A stretch of DNA of 64,000 nucleotides from Lingula anatina (taxonomy: Eukaryota; Brachiopoda; Lingulata; Lingulida; Lingulidae). The notes beneath the pieces were generated by a model. It did no database searches. It worked only from the letters and a program-made list of their open reading frames with translations, and was not told where the DNA came from. Where the stretch lies: NCBI RefSeq assembly GCF_001039355.2, contig NW_019773903.1, positions 30,764-94,763 on the forward strand, given 5' to 3'. Made by a program: the position numbers and the translations under genes. This document shows, piece after piece, positions 23,474-36,920 of the stretch. Every line of letters begins with the position of its first letter. The first letter of the stretch is position 1.

Positions 23474-26400
23474 GTAACTGTGAGCACCCTGGAATGTGAC
23501 GTCATTGGTGCTTGTGTCGTAATCAATGACGACACTGTGACGTAGGCTGTATCTGGTCAATCCGAGGCGCTGCAGAAGTTTTTGTCTTACAGGCGCGGTC
23601 AGGAAGCAGTAGATGATGAAGTTAACGAAGCCCTGCCCGCTGTCACCGACTGCCTGAAACGTTTTGTATAAAAAATGTATATGTGAAATAATTATTTGAC
23701 ATACCTTAACGCAAAGTCGATTCTGCATTGAAAAAAAAAAACTTAAATCCTTAAAACAATACAAACATTACCTTTCTGGTGGCTTACAATATGCATTAAA
23801 TTGATGTATAAAGATATACAATCCATATTGAAAAAAGAAACACATGGTCAAGTTTAAAAATCGGTATTTGGAGCTTACAAAACTTTCGAAATAGTGACAA
23901 AGATACATTTATGAATAATTAAAGTACCTACGACTTCAAATAAACAGACATCATAACACGTACCTGCAACACGGGGAAGATTTGGTTCACAATGACATGA
24001 AATGTACGAGGCAGATGCTCCATCTGGTTTACCCAGACAACCGTATTGGCCAGGAAGCGGATTGTCCCCCAGATTCTCAGGGTCAAGAAGAACAGTGGTA
24101 TGGTGGTCATTACTCTGTCCACTGTCTTGACTGCTGCCAGAGTTCCTTTGTCCACGTATAGAGAAGGGGACTGGCGCACCTGAGACATAACAGCGTTAAT
24201 ATCATTTAAAAGATCGGAGAAGAAATTCATCAGCTGTGCACGATTGTATAATTCTGATACTGAAATTTACATCAGCAACTGACCGACGTTGCGGTCTCAG
24301 CCTGATACCTTTCACTACGCAATAACCTGGATGGACTCGTTACCTGATCTAATGTCATCGTTCTCATTGTAATTCTAATGGTGGAGTCAAAACATTCACT
24401 CATACACGGTTGTTACTTACGGCCTTCTTGATCCTTCTCTTCATTTGAAAGTAAACTACGGGAATGAACACATAGGAAAGAATCTCCCAGCCCTTACCGG
24501 AAATCGTCATCAGAAATACGTCCCACACCTGTGGCGCACATAAAACAAGAAGTACAAAACCATTACTTGACCTCTAAGCCACAGTGACATGAAACTAAAT
24601 GTTTATCAGCCTTTACTTGAACAAAATTGAAAATGACGAAAATCTGGGACAAACAAATCGTACCACAATTGTTTTAAAAGTAGAATGAAATGCGACTTTA
24701 TTTGGTATTATAACGTCTTTCTTTGTATAACTAATATTTGTCAAGATATCTCAATAATAAGACTGCTGTGATTGTTATAAGCAATCATCGGTTATATTGG
24801 ACTTCAATTACATCTGAACCGTCAGACATAATATCAAATGTTTAATTCACTAATTTATTATGAATGTTCATATTATTTCATTATTTACCCCGGTAACCTG
24901 CATATGTGAAGCATAGCAATTAACGTTGTGGTTATTGAATTTATTTAACCATTGAAAACTGTTAATTTTATTTAACAATCCCCAGTGGATCTATTGTTCT
25001 ACGTAGATCAATCCAACGTCTTCGAATGCGAGCAGATTTTATCGTTGAGTAGAGTAGTGAGAAACTGGCATTCACACGTTTTAGTTGGAAGGACATGTAG
25101 GCATGTTGATATGTTAACCCGACTGCATTCAGTGAGACCCCCTGCGGATTGGGAATCAGCCCCAAGAGTAAATTAAGGAAGAAAATTGTCTAGACAAATA
25201 ACTTGAATACTTGAATAAATGCTTAGTCACATTGTCTATAATTTCATTCTAGCCTACCCCTGTACGTACCCATCTTTTAGTCTCTATGTCACTGTCGCAA
25301 GTTTTTATCCAACACCATCCGGCACTGGCGATTTTAGTTTCCTGTCCGTCTATTCCTGCCTGGTCACGACCAAGATTGTTCGTCAGCAGGATGGGCGTCG
25401 TTATCAGAACTGGAAAGAGAGAGATCAAGACAGAAGTTTTCTTTTAGTCTGTTGTTCACCCTGACATTTTGGCTGTTCTACACACACAAAGTTCACTTAA
25501 CGCAATAATGCAATATGTAAATTGAAACTACATACCAATTCGGAACTCTTAATCTAAATTGTTTCCATTTCAAAAACCACAGTCGCTATAAGCTTACTTA
25601 TGCCCCGACGGATGGCTCACCAAATCGAGACCATGTATACTCAATTTAATTCCGTCTTGGGGGCCCTGTCCCTTGGGGATGCGTGGGAATAATTTAAAAA
25701 GCGCTTATCAAATTTAGTGTTCAAATTAGAAAGTGATCAAATTCAAAAACCGGTATTCGTCTTCAATAGTAATGTAATAGCTATTGTGGCAACAGTTTCG
25801 GAAATCATTCTGCAACCTGAACATACATGCAGTTATTAAACATTCTTTAAAAAACCTGTTTATTAATTTAATATTTCCAATATACTTGCATAAAGTTCAA
25901 CGATGACTTCCATACACACATTAGAAATGGGTATGCGAGGGTTTGTGTCTACGGAAAAATGATAAAAAAACTGCATTGTATCTGTTTTTACATTTATCTG
26001 CAACGTGGTTTAATAAGCCGATTCTACCTATCATATGACGATGAGTAGCAACATTTTTATTGACCTATGTAATTAAAAAAAAATTAATAATAAAAAATTA
26101 TATAAATAAAAATATGAAACTACTCACGCGGTAGACCCCAACAAACAACATGTGCGAGCCATCCTTTGCTGTTTTGCCATGTTTTACTCAACTCAGATTT
26201 AAATACCATGTCTCTGACACTGACCGCAATGAAAATGTTCCAAAAGAAAGACGCAAGAGTGGCAAACGTGGAAATAAAACTTTGGGTGACACAGACGTAA
26301 TCCTGGGGACATCCGGTCTGATTCGTTCCGTTGAGGCCCGGATGACCCCGTAGGTCTTTCATCCCTGAAGACGCTCCAATAAGATTGCCAAAAGCCACCA

Positions 26401-26560
26401 GGAAATCTGCCAGTGTCAAGTATAGAAGGAAACGTCGATTAGAGCATCTCGTTTCACGAACGAGAAACCACGAGAGGTAGATTAAAAAACAGCCGAGCCA
26501 GGAAAGTACGCACGTTACTATGGTAACTATGTAAGTTATATAGTCGATTGCCTCCGACAT
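23474..26560 (-). CDS. GPR157-like: GPR157-like seven-transmembrane receptor, copy 2; nearly complete
   Basis: Minus-strand exons: 1 at 26128-26560, 2 at 25270-25409, 3 at 24421-24528, 4 at 23964-24179, 5 at 23474-23653, cut by the n before a stop codon. Phases are 1,0,0,0. Exon 4 carries TM6 (TTIPLFFLTLRIWGTIRFLA). Exon 5 carries TM7 (GDSGQGFVNFIIYCFLTAPV) followed by RQKLLQRLGLTRYSLRHS and a short cytoplasmic tail. The 359 codons seen are close to the family length of roughly 335 residues. Exon 1 differs from copy 1 at only two residues (N/D in the first extracellular loop, I/V in TM4), so the receptor is under purifying selection. GPR157 is reported as Gq-coupled and ciliary in vertebrates; the role here is unknown. 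Confidence 0.87.
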
Positions 26561-27524
26561 TTTGGTTCAGTTTTTAAAATTTCCGCTGAAATATAAGATG
26601 GAAAATTGGCGTTATTCATGGTCGTGATTTATGCTTACACCAAATATATACCAAATACATGTATTTGTGTGTATATATCTATGCAAGTGGCGTGTGTGAG
26701 TGTGTGAGAGAGAGAGAGAGAAAGAGAGAGATAGAGAGATAGAGATACTTCAAACCTAATTTAACATTGATACTACAATCGATGCAACATAGTCAACAAA
26801 TATCATGCCGTATCACATATATATCATGAAGATTTTCTGTTGCCGAAAGATGTTTAAACCCCCGTCTAATAATATTCCTAGAACTACCAGGCCCACTGCC
26901 CGGCAGGACCTCACCTTTTCTCCGCTCAGTAACGTCTCATCTGGCAATGTCCAGCCACCCGGTGTGGAGTGAGGGTCACCAAGAGTAATATGACGACCCT
27001 ATTTTACTGGTTATTATTGAAAGGCTTTTAAAAGCATTGCTGCCATTAATACACATGTGTGCTAGTAAACGTTGTCAGCAATTCTGGTGACAGATATTTA
27101 CGTGTTGGCAGTCCTTTCTTATTTTCCCCTTTTGGACTTTCTATAAAATTGATTCCTCACCACTGCAGTTTCGAGTACCAAACCATGTGGAGCTGCACAC
27201 AACTGACTTGTGTAAAATATCAAAAATATATATGTACGTACACTTTCTGTATATTGCACACCTCAGTTAGTGAATCACTGACCTTTTTGACACATTAATC
27301 ATACCGATACTGATGCATCGTTTTAAAATTCTGCCCAGTTTGTTGACTAACAATGTATTGAACGTAGTGTTGAATACACCATATCATCTGTGTATCAGTA
27401 TTTGATTATATCCCAATATGATAAACAGGCACCGTATCATTAGTGTCTATCTTGATCACAATATCATGTGATAAGTCTCCAAGCATATCTCTTCAGCAAT
27501 CATGAACACTTAGTTCCCCAAATA

Positions 27525-28802
27525 TAGCGGTATAAAATTAATTGGTAGATGAAACCCTTTTATGTATAATGTATTAATTAATTACTTTATGAATTAATTA
27601 TGTTGAAAATTAATTTTCTTATTATTTTTCTATGTATTTGTATTATCTACATTTATCAATTAACTTAGTTAGTTATTGGAGATTTCCTGACTGCATGGCA
27701 GCAGGACAACCGCTATAGGAAAAAAATCACAATCTCGTATTTATCTGCGCACGTAGTTCTTCCATTAGGAGTCATCTGCGAATCCATACAACGCCGCTAA
27801 TCTAACATCATACCCCAATGTTTTAAATATTTAAATATTTCTAATAAAACGCGATTGTCAGAATAAAAAAGTCAATAATGTGACAGCTTTGCAGCAAATA
27901 TTTAATTACATATGAGTTCTTTTTTACAGTTGTAACAATTTTTTTTTTTTTTTTTTTTTTTTTTTGCAGAAAGGGCAAGCATTACTGTAGATTGATCAAG
28001 GAAAAAAAGCAATGAGCACAACTGGACATGATTCATGCACCATGAACTTATATTCTGATCTCGCATTGCATCATGCAAAAGCTTTTTTATATCACATTTC
28101 ATAAGATAAATTAGGTTTATTTGAACAATTTAGGACGTCATGCATATCTTTATCAATAAATCATGATCTTCCGGTTTGAATATTATAATCCCGATACAAA
28201 TAGTAGTTATCGGTAATCTCGTATAATCATACAATTAAAATACGCATAATACGCATGCCACATGATTGATAGAATTCATGACATACCCCGAGACCATCAA
28301 TCAGAAAACATTCCTGAAAAAAAGAACAATTACTGAAAAGGATGCCAGATATCGCGAGTTGAAACATTCTCTCACCTCTGAATTTCTGTCTATCCTGAAA
28401 ATTCCACCAAAAATTGTGAAGAAATATTTGAAATACGAGCAAACCGTGCTACGCTCATAAATAATTAATCTCCGCCATTCAAGTCCCGCTCAACACAATT
28501 ATCAAGCAATAAACAAGCCTCCCTTTTATTAAAGATACTCATAATTTTGTACTGTGATATTGGCAAGCTATTAATTGTTGCGTCTACGCCTATCTCTAAC
28601 TACCGTTTGCAATCTGGCATTGTAGCGATAGCTTCGTGAGAACTTCGTCTCCCATCTTCCTACCCAAAAGTCAAACAGGCGAAATGACCAAATAAAAAAG
28701 ATATCTTCCGCCCTTTCTGCTAAATATTACAAACAAATGTATAATTGTCCACCCCTCTCCCCTCCGCAACTCATCAGTTACATCCTAGACCTGGTCGTGC
28801 TT
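27525..28802. other. Intergenic stretch, no gene seen
   Basis: AT-rich sequence containing a poly-T run at 27939-27965. The reading frames at 28227-28460 overlap on opposite strands and show no family motif, so I do not call them genes. Confidence 0.45.
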
Positions 28803-31800
28803 TCAGTCAATTTCCTCGTCACTAGCGCTGTAGTCACCACACATCTCCTCGAACTCGCAAATGGGGGAAAATTCGGGGCTCATGGCGAGGATACGAGGGC
28901 GTTTACTTCGGCGGTTGCTGCCAGTTTGGAACGAACTGTATGACGCATCTTCGTCAAGGTCGACCTCGATGTCAGGTTGGGTGGCGTAATCCTCTGCCCC
29001 AACTTCACACAGCGTGCGACAGTGTGTATCATTTGCTAACTGCTCGTGACCATCTTCGGCCCTTGACGTTAGAGGTTTGCTATTTTCCAGATTCGAGGTT
29101 TGGGAAGTGATAGGTGTGAACATATGGTTATCGTAGGGAATAGCTTCCTCGTGTACAGAATCGCTTTCATAATCTGGATAAGTTTCGCTCGAGCTGCTGG
29201 TGCCATCAGACTCGGTCCCCTCGAGGTTTTCGTGTTCGAATGGGATCACACGCTCCCTGTCGTATTGATAGTGGCGCTGCGGTGTACCTGGATAACCATG
29301 ACGTCTGCCTGCCACACCGTGACGTCTGTCCGCCATCACGTCCTCAGCTGACGGGGGTGAGATATTCAGCCCGTGTCTTTTTCCGTCATTGAGATGTAAC
29401 TCAACGTCTTCTCTGTCATGTTTATAGCTTCGCGTGGGTGACTTGGGAAAACCTTGACGTCTGTCCGCCACTCCTTCTTTAAATGTTGGAGACGAACGTT
29501 CCATTCCGCGGTCATTCAAACTTGTTTCTTCTTCATTTGAGGAACCATACTCGAAAGCTGGGTTGACATAACTGTTAGGAGCAGCCTCGGCACCGTTTTC
29601 AACGAGGCGCTTGTTTTTACTTTGTAACTGATGCGAGGAATATGTGTCTAATTCGCCAACATTTTCAATCAGATGCTCGGTTGGTCTTGGTTTTCGTCTG
29701 TCATCGTGAACCCTCAAAATGTCATGATCTGCTTGGAGCGGTTCAGAGTCTTCAGCATTTTGGCGATGATTGTGGATTAGTCTCTTATGCGCCCTTGACT
29801 TTTCTGGAGCTTTGTTGTGGCCAGCAACGCCCCCGGATGTAGCAAATCTAGAAAAATATTTCGCTCGACGATCGGCGTCTTCGATGTCTTGTTCTGAACA
29901 TCTTACTCCGTGCCGAAGGCCTTCGTTGGATATTAGGTAGCGGGTTCGACCTTTTTTCATGCGGTTTGGCGGTCGACGCTGGGGGTTGTCAACGTTATTC
30001 GCTCCTAATTTAACGGTATCCAAATATTGTCGTTGGGCGGCCTTAACCACAAGCTCTTCGCTTCGCATCTGTTTCTCAATCTTGTTATCAAAATTATACA
30101 TTTTATGTGGAACGGCAGAGCTGACGACTTTTCGGGCCCACATTTTTTTCGGTCGACGTTGTTCGTTTTCCAAGTAGACAGAGGCCGGGTAACACCCGCC
30201 GGAGTCTGGCTTCAACTTCATCGGATCTTTTCGAGGCGGCTTGGTTGAGTTTGGCCTCGAATTTATGGGACCCTTCCTTGGTGGCTTGGCGGGTGGCACC
30301 GCCCTATGTGCTTGCATCTCTCTCTGGTTTGTCCCCACCTCAGACGGACGTGACTTTTGACCAAGTCTAGTCATGCGCACCAGGGGATAGTTTTGACTGG
30401 CTTTGCGACCTGACACCACACGCTTGGAGAAACGTCTAAGCATTTTTACCGGCCCACTGCCATCGATGTCTGAGGTGTCTGTACTCAAATCTGGGTGGTA
30501 TTCCTCATGTGGAGGGGGGCTGACCGTGGCCAAGGCAGTTGGTTGGGGTTTCCGGAACTCCTTGCCCCCTGCGTGGCGCTTCGTGAATCGCCGAGACATT
30601 TTCTTCAGCTTCTGTAGTGCGGAGGTTTTCTGAGAGTTCCTCTCTATAGTCCGGTCAAGATCTAGTACAACTGAAATATAGAAGGCGGCATGATCGGAGA
30701 TAACTTTGGTTTTTGGAGAAACGGTATTGATTATAAATGAACGAGAGTATTAAGTTTCATCAATCTGAAATATTGAATATGTAATTCTACTACATTGAAT
30801 AACAAAGAAAAGTGGACGATTTTTACAACCAGTTATGAATTAGGCACTACATGCTCACTCGAGGACGTCTGGGTACAAAATAACAGATGTACTAAATATG
30901 TGCAAATTTACTCACACTGTGCCAGAAATATCACCACTAGCACAAACACGAGGAGGGTCCCCGTTATGTAAAAGGCCACGGTGTATGGGTCCGATTTGCT
31001 GAAACCCGTTTTGACAGTTAGGCAAGCACTGTTTTCTTGAAACAAGTCAAATAGTTGGTGCGGAGACGCCGTTTCTTCTTCGGAAGCACCCTTACTCATT
31101 ATACAAATGATGTACTGGACCATTCCGCCTTTTAAACCAGAGAGAGTTACTTCCGAAACAGGCGTTGTAGACGATGTGACGTTACGCTCCATAACGTCCG
31201 GTCTTGGGTTGTATTTTTCATAGTATTTGAATACAAAATTATTGAAAGGAAGTGGTTCTGGTAAATGTATTGTTATTGACGTACCATACACGGTGTAGTC
31301 CACAAGATCTAAGTGGAGGAATTGGCAGAACGTCCCGTGAAAATATTTGCCACATTCACACACATTTTTCAGCAAGATACACTGGCCCTGGTTACACATG
31401 CCGTCACAGACGTCAGCAGTCGTGGTTATTGAGGATGTCATGGGCGGTCGTGTTACTGGTGACGTCACTGATGCACGTGTCCTCGATTTCCTGACTGTGC
31501 TGAAAGCAGGAGAGCTGTGCTGACTGGTCCTTTTGTCAGACACCGGTGTGCTCTTGTCGTAGAAAGTTGAAGTTTTTGTTGTTAGTTTGACAGTGTCAGA
31601 TGTTATTTCAGTTGTGGTTATTGGTGATGTCATGGACGGTTGTGTTACTGGTGACGTCACCAATGTTTGTGTCGTCGATATTCCGACTCTGGTGGAATTA
31701 GGTGAAATGGACTTCCTTGTGCTTTTGTCCGACACTGGTGTAGTTGTGTAGTAGGAAGATGAAGATTCCATTGTAATTTTGACAGTTTTAGAAGTAATTT

Positions 31801-32320
31801 TGGTAGTAGGGACTGAAACTTTGCTACTTGAGGTGGTTTCCTCTGTGACGTGGTCGTAATGAGTGTCCGTGACGTAAGATGGAACGTCGCGTGTGGTATT
31901 GTGTGCTGTGACGGTGGCAGGGGAAGCTGCGGAGCTGTATTTGTCGCCGTATGTGTTGTTCTTTAATACTTTATCAGTGTAGCCTTTGGTGTCATTAGCC
32001 GTGACATTCTGGATGAAAACAGTGACATCTTCATCCACTGCAATAAGGCTCTGAATGTCACCACTCTTAGACACGCTTTCAACTAGCGTTCTGTCTGCTT
32101 CCTGTTTTATAGTGACCTTTGTCATTATTCGCTTATTAACCAGATCCCTGTTTAAAAGTGTTAAGCTCTTCAAAGCTTCTCTTTTATCGTGCGAAGCTGA
32201 CGGTGATCTCGATACTGTTGTCAGAATCAGCTGTTGATTGGTCTCCTCCTTTGCTGTTGTGACGACTACAAAACAAGTCACAAACAGGAAATAAAAGTAC
32301 ATATTTGCCATTTGTGTCAT
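28803..32320 (-). CDS. Type I membrane protein: mucin stalk, EGF, FN3-like domain, TM, long basic cytoplasmic tail
   Basis: Two minus-strand exons, 30916-32320 and 28803-30670, join in phase 1 across a 245-base intron to give 1090 residues and a stop. The start is the first ATG, followed by a signal peptide (YFYFLFVTCFVVVTTA). Residues about 30-300 are Ser/Thr-rich with many N-x-S/T sites and two imperfect repeats of roughly 60 residues containing TPVSDK, TSPVT and ITTT. An EGF-like module (CDGMCNQGQC, then CECG and FHGTFC) lies near 302-333, an FN3-like domain near 336-435, and a TM helix (FYITGTLLVFVLVVIFLAQ) near 447-466. The roughly 620-residue tail is disordered, with paired RRF(T/S)KR motifs, ADRRHG-type repeats, acidic Ser-rich patches and RRSKRPR near the end. 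I do not recognise the family; receptor or adhesion roles are inference. Confidence 0.85.
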
Positions 32321-33920
32321 TCAACTGACGTAAGTTGCATATATTGTATGTAAATAACAGAATGGTGACACACACACAGCCTATGTGGATCCAGCGGTAA
32401 TCGTATCGCATAGTTATCCATGCTTACTGCAATGAATAATACAAATATACATCTACTGATAGTCACATATCATGGTTAAGGTGTAGTCCCAATAGTATCC
32501 TTTCTGGTTTGCAATTTTTGTCATATACAGCAGTTTTGAACTACGTCAGCTTCGCTTTCATTTAGACGTAAGATTGACCTCGTGTTCTGAATTGTGTTGA
32601 GTGCAGTGCCATATTTCATGTCGTATCCTAACCCGCTCAAGTTTGCGTAATTCTCCTGGCGGGAATGTCAAAGCATGATGATGTGAATAACGATATAGCA
32701 AGATTAGATAATTTGTTATCTGTTGCCTGGTGGGGATTTAAATCATTGGAATGCATAGGAATGTGTGTGTGTGTGTGTGTGTGTAGGTGTGTGTGTGTGT
32801 GCGTGCGTGGTTGTGAAGCTGTACGTGTGTGCGTAACACGCTTTTCCTCCACTAAGTTTCAGTGATACTTCATTTTCCACCGCCCTATCAAAAATATACA
32901 GTCGAGAAGTAAGTACCTTTTATATACCTTTTATAATATTACACCGTGATTATATAATATCATATTTGCCTTTAAAAAGACAGGATCCTTACACCAGCCT
33001 TATTTTGACTGATGTGGATGAAAAGAGGAGGGGTGTCAATCCCCCCCAAACCCACACCCCTCCCTCCTTGGCTTCTATGCCTATACATGTATATACATGA
33101 CTCATGGAATCCGGGGACCTTTCTTTCGCTAGGGGCAGATTTTTTGGAATGTCTTAGGGCCAAATGTGTCAATGTTTGCCTTTTATATAAATTACTATAT
33201 ATTTTGCCAGTTTTATATGAATTATTCTAGTCTGATTTTGGCTTTATGGCCATTTAACTTTAATCGGACATTAAGGAGTCTCAATATGATATATCGATGT
33301 AAAACGTGACACAATAAACAAACCTCTTCTTTCACCTTTCTAAATAAGGTTGCTAGCTGCATTGATCATAAATAAAATAATCACATGTCTTTGTGCAAAC
33401 GGAAAATCTCTGAAATTCATGGCTCTACTGGAAACGACAGATGCAGGCTGATAATATCGATGAGTTTCCAGATGTCTTTTACCTACCTGACACTCCAGGG
33501 ACATGTACTTCAGTTTAATCGTGCTTGGCCAAGTCCACATTCAATCTTACGTAGTCCATGTCCATTGCTGTTCTTCTTTTCCTGAGGACGCTCAGTGGCA
33601 CTCCCAGAGCACCTAGCTCTACTATCAGGGCCGGACAATGCATGACGTCTCATTGCCCTCTCTAAATATTTGATTTGTTAGTTGGTGCGATACAGGAGAT
33701 GCATTTGCGAAATATATTCTGGGGAGTGCGTCTCCAAACGAATGACTTCGCTCAAAATATAAACCATAACCAAAACACAGAAAACATATCCAAGAAATAC
33801 CAACGCTTGGGAAAAAATATGAAAGTAGTAGTTCCATGCCGCAGAAATATTTTCGAGGCCCCCAAGCAATAGAAGCATTTTAAATTACAGCGCTAGCGTC
33901 TATAATTTACGTTCGTGCTT
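32321..33920. other. Upstream flank of the EGF/FN3 gene, no gene seen
   Basis: Contains a (TG)n run at 32762-32805 and otherwise AT-rich sequence. Short reading frames on both strands at 33340-33880 have no recognisable domains. Confidence 0.45.
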
Positions 33921-35340
33921 GTAGAAGACGACATTCCTCAATGTTAATGGACCTTACGGCTTATCTCCTACTTAACAAAGAGTTTATATGGCTCACTGCG
34001 TTGTTTAATTTGCTTAACGTTATATAATGTGTCTTGTGTTTGGTTATTTTAAGCTAATAATAAGGTTTTTCGCGTTTTTAAATAAGTGTGATCATTTTTA
34101 TCTGTTGTTCTGGGCGAATAACAGCATACTTAATTCTCAGCCTTAAAGTCGTTTATAAGCACGTTTATTTATTTTAATATATGGGTTATTTATTGTTTCA
34201 TTATTTATATTAGGGTAATTATATTTATATTGCGTATTCTGTTTTAAGGAAACGGAGTCCCATTACAGCAGCTCTGTCTCATCTAGTTGTCTCAACTAAC
34301 ACAGTGAACAGGGTGAAGGGTGGAAGGTCACATGTAGTTAAAGGGGAAAGAAAGATCGAATCAAGATTAATGTTGATTTAGTTGAACAGTCAGTGATCAT
34401 TCCCGTATGCCTTATGTTTTGTTAAAAGGTTCTGTGAAAATAATGGCACTACTGAATATGAAACGTGTAGAAGACGACATTCCCCACTGTTAATGAATAT
34501 ACGGCTTATCTCATACTTAACAAAGAATGTGTATGGCACACTGCGTTGTTTTATTTGCTTTACATTATATAATGGGTCGTGTGTTTGGTTATTTTATATA
34601 ATAATCAGATTTTTCGCGTTTCAAAATAAGTGTGATCATTTTTATCAGTTGTTCTGGGCGAATAACAGCATACTTAATTATCAGCCGTAAAGTCGTTTAT
34701 AAGCGCGTTTATTTATTTTGATATATGGGTTATATATTGTTTTATTATTTATGTTAGGGTATTTATATTGCGTATTCTGTTTTAAGGAAACGGAGTCCCA
34801 TTGCAGCAACTCTGTGTCATCCAGTTTCCTCAACTAACACAATGAACGGACTGACGGGTGGTAGGCCACATGTGGTTAAAGGAGAGATGGGCACGCATAT
34901 CTACCCAGAATGCAATTAGCGCTGCATAATGGTTACCCAGAGCAGTGAACGAATTTTGCTGATGCAAAATCGCGTTTTTGCCTATTAATTTCATAGTATT
35001 GGTCCCTTTCTGCGGTGAAGGACATTCATTGCCTTACTTATCGCGGTAAGTATTGGCAAATTTTGCCGAAACTGTGGCTCTAGCCCTCCCAAATCTCCAT
35101 TTCTTTTTTCCTTGTACCAATAAACAAGCTTTAAAATTTGCATTCTGGGTAGATATGCGTGCGCATCTCATGTAATCTCTCCATTTCGTCAGCTGATAAG
35201 TAGAATTCTCATCAAACTTCAATTTACAGGTAAGTTTCGTTTAATTTTTGATTTTAGTTGAACAGTCAGTTATCATTCCCGTATGCCTTATGTTTTGATA
35301 AGTGATTCTGTGACAATAATGGCACTACTGAATATGAAAA
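33921..35340 (+). repeat. Two direct repeats of about 546 bp, the second split by a MITE
   Basis: Unit 1 runs 33921-34466 and unit 2 34467-35340. Both begin GTAGAAGACGACATTCC and end GGCACTACTGAATATGAAA, with perhaps 5-8% divergence by eye. They contain no open frame of note. Unit 2 is interrupted at 34881-35182. Confidence 0.75.
34881..35182. mobile_element. MITE with ACGCATATCTACCC ends
   Basis: The left end reads GGAGAGAT then CACGCATATCTACCCAGAAT. The right end is its inverted complement with a 10-base insertion (TGCGTGCGCATCTCATGTAA then TCTCTCC). It is absent from the matching place in the first 546-bp unit (near 34343), which gives an empty-site comparison. Confidence 0.7.
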
Positions 35341-35750
35341 CGAGAATATAAACAACAATCAAGCACACTCTCAATCTGATTTTGATACAGAATATAGATT
35401 TCAGTATTGCTTATGAAGTCAATTTTCTGGGGCATTACATCATATTCACCTTGGTATACCACTATAGTGTTAAAGATTAATCTTCAATTAAAAAAATCGT
35501 TTATCAAATCAAACACCGAGACCGTGTATGATAATATTCTCACACCCCGAATTGTTTTGAAACGTGCAGTTATTTATTTAATTTTTTCGACGCACTTTGT
35601 AAAATATCACCCAAAACAAAATTGGTACAGTCGGATTTGAGTCCGACTGGAAAAGTCATTTATAACATTATGCACTGCTGGTAGTGGGACCTTTCTGTAT
35701 GTTGATTGTGGCCCAGAGCCAACTCTACCCAAAGTGAAACGTGAAGTGAA

Positions 35751-36920
35751 GGGCCCCTTTACACTGGACGGCGTCCTTTCTGCGTCCCTTAAAATGTGGT
35801 CAGGACGCTCAACGGTCGCCAAAGCAATTAAATCGTGTCTCAGTGTAAAGGCGTCTGCGTCCCTTGTGCGTCCTTTGAACGACCGAATCTTGATTTTACC
35901 TGTAAAACTGCGAGCAACCTGCCTGCCTCCACTGCACGTCCCCTGTGCAACCCAATGCGTCCATTGCGATGTTTGAGCGACCATTGAGCATTCTTGCTGC
36001 GTTCTCTGTACCTTCATCGGTGATCAGTGACGTCTATTCTACGATCATTCTGCATCCTGCTTGACCGATGAGCGTTGTTTGGGCGTCCTTCTCTATATTC
36101 TAACTCATATTTTTTCATAGGTTCTAACCAGGTTATCCAATAAAGAACATTTCCAGTACACAAAACAAATAAATGGGAATAAACGCTTTAAACTATAGTG
36201 ATGCAAGGTCTGCATGGACTGATAATCAGCCAGATGCTCAATGTTATCCTTATAAGAAGGATGGACAGGCGCCGAAAACAAGAAAGTGTGACTGACACAA
36301 CATAGAATATTTGAATCCGTTTTCAAATGACGCATTCTGCAAAAAGTTCTGACAATTAATGCATCTTGTAAAAAGGCAAAATATTCGTTTTATAATAACC
36401 CCCCAAAAAATGGATCGTTTCATGAATTTTAGGGGAAAAACAATCGGAGGCTGAAATGAGACCACTGTTACCCTTAGAATTCCTTTTTGGTAAAAAATAC
36501 CTCAGCAAGGCCCTGTTTGAGAGTGAAAAATAATAATGTTCTACGTGCCGAACACTGGACGATCTTTGAGTTTTCATTCTGAAACCAAAGCGATGCTTGC
36601 GCCTCCTTTCTACGACCGCGGCGATGCTTTTGCGTCCTCTCTGCGACCGCGGCGATGCTTGAGCGTCTTCTCTGCGACCACGGCGATGCTTGTGCGTCCT
36701 TTCTGCGTCCATTGAGCGACCATCCTCCATCTCGTTCTTTCTGCAATTGTTTTGAACATGCTCAAAACTTCGCAGCGTCCATGGCGTCCTCGGCGATGCT
36801 TGAACGTTCTTTGTGCGACCTTGGCGATCACTGTGCGTTCTTTGAGCGTCTGACGGCGTCCTGGCCAGTTTCATGGTCGCACAAAGGACGCAGAAAGGAC
36901 GCCGTCCAGCGTAAAGGGGG
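35751..36920. mobile_element. DNA transposon of the GCGTCC family, about 1.2 kb
   Basis: Starts GGGCCCCTTTACACTGGACG and ends GGACGCCGTCCAGCGTAAAG followed by GGGG, giving long imperfect inverted ends. About 250-300 bases inside each end are degenerate GCGTCC, GCGACC, TTTCTGCG and GGCGATGCTTG words pointing inward. No transposase is seen; the middle (36100-36480) has only short frames. Family member of 18399-18614. Confidence 0.65.
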
